The position numbers and the translations under genes were made by a program. 17,357 nucleotides of DNA from Candidatus Rokuibacteriota bacterium (GTDB lineage Bacteria > JAUVQV01), in the NCBI GenBank assembly GCA_030609125.1, contig JAUWCW010000014.1, positions 1-17,357 on the forward strand, read 5' to 3'. Under the pieces are notes generated by a model. It worked only from the letters and a program-made list of their open reading frames with translations, was not told the DNA's origin and ran no database searches. Below, piece by piece: positions 14,852-17,357 of the stretch (position 1 is the stretch's first letter; the number at the start of each line of letters is the position of its first letter).

Positions 14852-16258
14852 TCAAAAATCGAAGGAGTCGCCGCGCTCAGGGATAAATACCTCGGGAAAT
14901 CCTCTTGCCCGCAGGTCTTCGGCGACGACCCCCGCCGCCCCGTCCTCACCGTGGACGACAAACGTCCTGGCGGGCTTTTTCTTCATGGAGTCGGCCCACT
15001 CGATGAGGCCGGGCCCGTCGGCGTGTCCGCTGAGTCCGGTGAGCACCTCCACCTTCGCCCTCACCGTGTGAGGGCGCCCGTAGATCCTCACCTCATCGGC
15101 CCCCTCCACCAGCTTGCGGCCCAGGGTCTCCGGCGCCTGCCACCCCGTGATCAGAATGGTGTTCTTCGAGTCGTGGATGCGGCGGCGCAGATGGTGCAGA
15201 ATTCGCCCGCCCTCGAGCATCCCGCTGGAGCTTATGATGATTATCGGCTCGCGGATCGCGTTGAGCTCCATCGACTGCTCCACCGAGGGGGTGAATCTGA
15301 GCCTGCCGAAACCAAAGGGGTTGTCGTGGTCGTCCCTCAGGAGGAAGTCGCGGATTTCGGCGTCGTAGATGTCCGGGTGAAGGCGGAAGACCTCCGTCAC
15401 TCGCGTCGCCATGGGGCTGTCGACATAGATCGGCAGCTTCGGGATCGCGTCGGCATCATAGAGCTTGTGCAGCTCGTAAACGATCTGCTGGGTGCGCCCC
15501 ACGGCGAAGGCCGGGATGAGAAGCGTTCCTCCCCGGTCGTAGGTCTCCTGGACGATCCGCCTGAGTTCCTTCTGCATCTCGGGGTACGGCGGGTGTTCGC
15601 GACCGCCGTAGGTGCTCTCCATGATGAGCAGGTCCGCACCGTCCCGGACCGGTTCGGGATCCCGGAGGATGGGGATGCCCGGCCGGCCGATGTCCCCGCT
15701 GAAGACGAGGCGCACGTCCTTTCCCGTATCCTCGTCGCTGATGTCGAGGACCACGTGGGCGCTGCCGAGCAGATGGCCGGCGTCGACGAAGGTGAGATCC
15801 ACACCGCGGGCGATCGTCCGGCGGCGCCGGTAGCCGACACCGATGAAGTTCTCCATCGCCCTCGCAGCATCCTCCTTGGTGTAGAGGGGCTCGAAAGGCT
15901 CCTTGCCCTCCTTCCGGCGCTGCTTGTTGACGTACCCCACGTCCCGCTCCTGGATGTCGCCGCTGTCGAGGAGCATGATAGCGCAGAGGTCCCGCGTCGC
16001 CGAAGTGGAGTAGATGTCGCCGTTGAAACCGTTCTTGACCAGGCAGGGGATGTTGCCCGAGTGGTCGATGTGGGCGTGGGAGAGGACGAGGACGTCGATC
16101 TCCGAACCCTTGCACGGTCCCTTGCGATTCACCTCGAAAGCCCCCTTGCGCTTTCCCTGGTAGAGACCGCAGTCCAGGAGGAGGCGCCGGCCGTTGACGT
16201 CGATTATGTGCTGGGACCCGGTGACTGTCCGGGCCGCCCCGGAGAACGTAAGTTTCAT
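14852..16258 (-). CDS. Beta-CASP metallo-beta-lactamase RNA-processing nuclease (Ysh1/CPSF-like)
   Basis: This 468-residue, probably cytoplasmic, zinc-dependent nuclease belongs to the family of bacterial RNases related to CPSF-73/Ysh1. Metal ligands are visible: HAHIDH (His61, His63, Asp65, His66), His162 in DAGHLLGSAH and Asp189 in FSGDIGRPG. The beta-CASP part follows, with motif A in ESTYGG, IPAFAVGRTQQ, SSSGMLEGGRILHHL, motif B SGHAD and motif C VVHGED. Endo- and/or 5'-3' exonuclease activity on RNA is known in relatives; the substrate here is not known. The ATG at 16258 has AGGAG eight bases upstream and starts the conserved MKLTFSGAARTVTGS; an in-frame ATG 16 codons earlier overlaps the inverted repeat and has no such site. 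The transporter gene follows 29 bases downstream. Confidence 0.93.
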   Translation of the reverse strand: MKLTFSGAARTVTGSQHIIDVNGRRLLLDCGLYQGKRKGAFEVNRKGPCKGSEIDVLVLSHAHIDHSGNIPCLVKNGFNGDIYSTSATRDLCAIMLLDSGDIQERDVGYVNKQRRKEGKEPFEPLYTKEDAARAMENFIGVGYRRRRTIARGVDLTFVDAGHLLGSAHVVLDISDEDTGKDVRLVFSGDIGRPGIPILRDPEPVRDGADLLIMESTYGGREHPPYPEMQKELRRIVQETYDRGGTLLIPAFAVGRTQQIVYELHKLYDADAIPKLPIYVDSPMATRVTEVFRLHPDIYDAEIRDFLLRDDHDNPFGFGRLRFTPSVEQSMELNAIREPIIIISSSGMLEGGRILHHLRRRIHDSKNTILITGWQAPETLGRKLVEGADEVRIYGRPHTVRAKVEVLTGLSGHADGPGLIEWADSMKKKPARTFVVHGEDGAAGVVAEDLRARGFPEVFIPERGDSFDF

Positions 16259-16284
16259 CTGCTCTGCTCCTCTCAAGCCGGCTA

Positions 16285-16355
16285 GCCCGGAAATTTCATG
16301 AGCCATCTGCTGCGAGCGTGGAGATCACGCAACGAAGTTCATGAAATATCCGGGC
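16285..16355. repeat. 17-bp inverted repeat with nested hairpin upstream of the nuclease gene
   Basis: Arms 16285-16301 (GCCCGGAAATTTCATGA) and 16339-16355 (TCATGAAATATCCGGGC) are complementary at 16 of 17 positions. The 37-base interior holds a further stem, GCGTG (16316-16320) and CACGC (16326-16330). The structure starts 33 bases past the stop of the thioredoxin-like gene and ends 26 bases before the nuclease start. No T-run follows on either strand, so it is more likely an intercistronic RNA structure or protein-binding site than an ordinary terminator. Confidence 0.85.
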
Positions 16356-16388
16356 CTGTGTCATATAACAGACAGGGACGGACACCCC

Positions 16389-17357
16389 TTATTCCGTCCC
16401 CGTCTTGCCGAACGCCTGCAGACTTCCGAACACCGCCTGAAGCCGGCGGACGGTGTCGAAGATGAGCTCGGAGCTCATGGTCGCCTGGGAGATGGCGTCC
16501 ACCTCATGGTCGAATACGGGCGGGTCCGTCAGGGAGCGCCCCTCAAGGCGCCCTCTCATAAACGCTGTTTCCTTGTCGTCTATCGGGACGTTTTCGTATT
16601 TCGTCACGTAGATGGGGGTGAAATTCACGATCCGCCCCGTGTCGTCAAAAAGAAGGATGAAGAAGATATCGTGACAGATGTTGCACACCTTCGCCCTGCC
16701 GGCGACCTTGGCCCACAGGCCGGATCCGTCGGCGGCCTCGAGGCGGAAGATATTCCTCTCTCCGTCCACCTCGACGGCGGTCACGATCACCGCTCTGAAG
16801 TTCGCCGCCGCCGCGGCTTCACGGAGTTTTTTATCAAGCTCCTCCGGCGACAGATCGGAATCGAGATTGCGCCACGTGGTAAGTCTGAACTCCGGCAGCG
16901 CCGCCGGGGGCGCCTCGGCGGCGAGGGCGGCTTCGATCTGGGCCACGATCCCGGCAGGGTCGCGCATCAGGCCAAGGTGCGCCCGCGGCACGGCCTCGCC
17001 CATGGGGTAGATGACGAGAAAGGGCGTTCCTCCGGGGTTCCCTATGGCGTCAAGGACCTTGAAATCCGGGTCGGGCATGACCGGGTACGGCATATCGAAC
17101 TGGCCATGAAACCTGGCGGTCTCTTGGGGGCCGTTGCCGACGGCGATCCCGAGAAAACGGACGCGGTCGCGCAGGTTCTCACGGGCCTGAACGAGACGGT
17201 GGGCTTCGTTCATGATGGGCGCCTGCAAGACGCAGGCGTAGCAGTAGACATTGAGGAACTCCACGAGGACCAGGTCGGCCCCGACCTCTCGGAGTGTGAA
17301 GGGGCCGTCGTCCCGGAGGCCGAGGTAGGACCGCTCTTTCTCGGAAAAGCCGTTCTG
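16389..17357 (-). CDS. Thioredoxin-like protein with C-terminal FMN-binding-like domain (N-terminus beyond window)
   Basis: An open frame of 322 codons enters from the right edge and stops at 16389; an internal GTG at 17264 is not the start. The first part is a thioredoxin/TlpA-like fold: FLNVYCYACVLQAP with a Cys-Tyr-Ala-Cys pair (codons at 17241-17243 and 17232-17234), and a cis-Pro loop GGTPFLVIY. After an Ala/Pro-rich linker comes a second domain with VCNICHDIFFILLFDDTGRI, whose CxxCH fits a heme c site (codons 16671-16685). It ends in VDAISQATMSSELIFDTVRR, which resembles the DxxSGAT region of FMN-binding domains but has Gln for Gly. A periplasmic redox role is plausible, but the signal peptide would lie outside the window. 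The partner and function are unknown. It is upstream of the nuclease gene, separated by the inverted repeat. Confidence 0.82.
   Translation of the reverse strand, partial: QNGFSEKERSYLGLRDDGPFTLREVGADLVLVEFLNVYCYACVLQAPIMNEAHRLVQARENLRDRVRFLGIAVGNGPQETARFHGQFDMPYPVMPDPDFKVLDAIGNPGGTPFLVIYPMGEAVPRAHLGLMRDPAGIVAQIEAALAAEAPPAALPEFRLTTWRNLDSDLSPEELDKKLREAAAAANFRAVIVTAVEVDGERNIFRLEAADGSGLWAKVAGRAKVCNICHDIFFILLFDDTGRIVNFTPIYVTKYENVPIDDKETAFMRGRLEGRSLTDPPVFDHEVDAISQATMSSELIFDTVRRLQAVFGSLQAFGKTGTE

Noticed and set aside
14951-16285. Long plus-strand open frame of 444 codons antisense to the nuclease gene
   Set aside because: It is a by-product of high G+C codon bias; the opposite strand has a complete metallo-beta-lactamase with all metal ligands.
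16259-16306. 16-codon extension of the nuclease
   Set aside because: It lies in the left arm of the inverted repeat and lacks a ribosome binding site; the inner ATG has a good one.

Overview
The window is G+C-rich bacterial DNA (visibly above 60%), densely packed and chromosomal in character. I see no transposase, phage gene, CRISPR array, rRNA or tRNA. Several features suggest an anaerobic, cytochrome-using bacterium of the Desulfobacterota / Desulfuromonadia type: a single-cluster ferredoxin with the six-cysteine layout of Desulfovibrio gigas ferredoxin, a secreted CxxCH-bearing beta-propeller, and a purH-purD-purE run. That placement is inferred from protein character and was not tested.

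Left part (1-5207). A secreted protein of unknown function leaves the window at base 1 on the minus strand. It is followed, also on minus, by the small ferredoxin. Divergent from these is a tight plus-strand operon: a MoxR AAA+ ATPase, a DUF58 membrane protein (4-base stop/start overlap) and a TgpA-type membrane transglutaminase (35-base overlap). This is a widespread three-gene module of the cell envelope. It ends in a 13-bp GC-rich hairpin that probably also terminates the convergent cytochrome gene.

Middle (5229-10285). A single-heme beta-propeller cytochrome on minus has its own promoter-like sequence, a structured leader and a terminator. A 494-base divergent intergenic region then leads to plus-strand purine biosynthesis genes: purH (last two steps to IMP), purD (GAR synthetase) and purE (CAIR formation). 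purD and purE overlap by four bases.

Right part (10327-17357, all minus). In transcription order this holds a thioredoxin-like protein with a C-terminal FMN-binding-like part (running off the right edge), a beta-CASP metallo-beta-lactamase nuclease, a prokaryotic member of the SLC12 cation-chloride cotransporter family that keeps the cytoplasmic C-terminal domain, and glycogen branching enzyme glgB. The nuclease and transporter are 29 bases apart and probably co-transcribed. A 17-bp near-perfect inverted repeat with a nested hairpin sits between the thioredoxin-like gene and the nuclease.

Most genes belong to known families. The items most worth a second look are the SLC12 homologue beside an RNase-like nuclease, the thioredoxin/CxxCH/FMN-binding-like fusion, the large inverted repeat upstream of the nuclease, the altered glycine motif in PurE, and several promoter-linked palindromes. 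I did not find a clearly undescribed multi-gene system.
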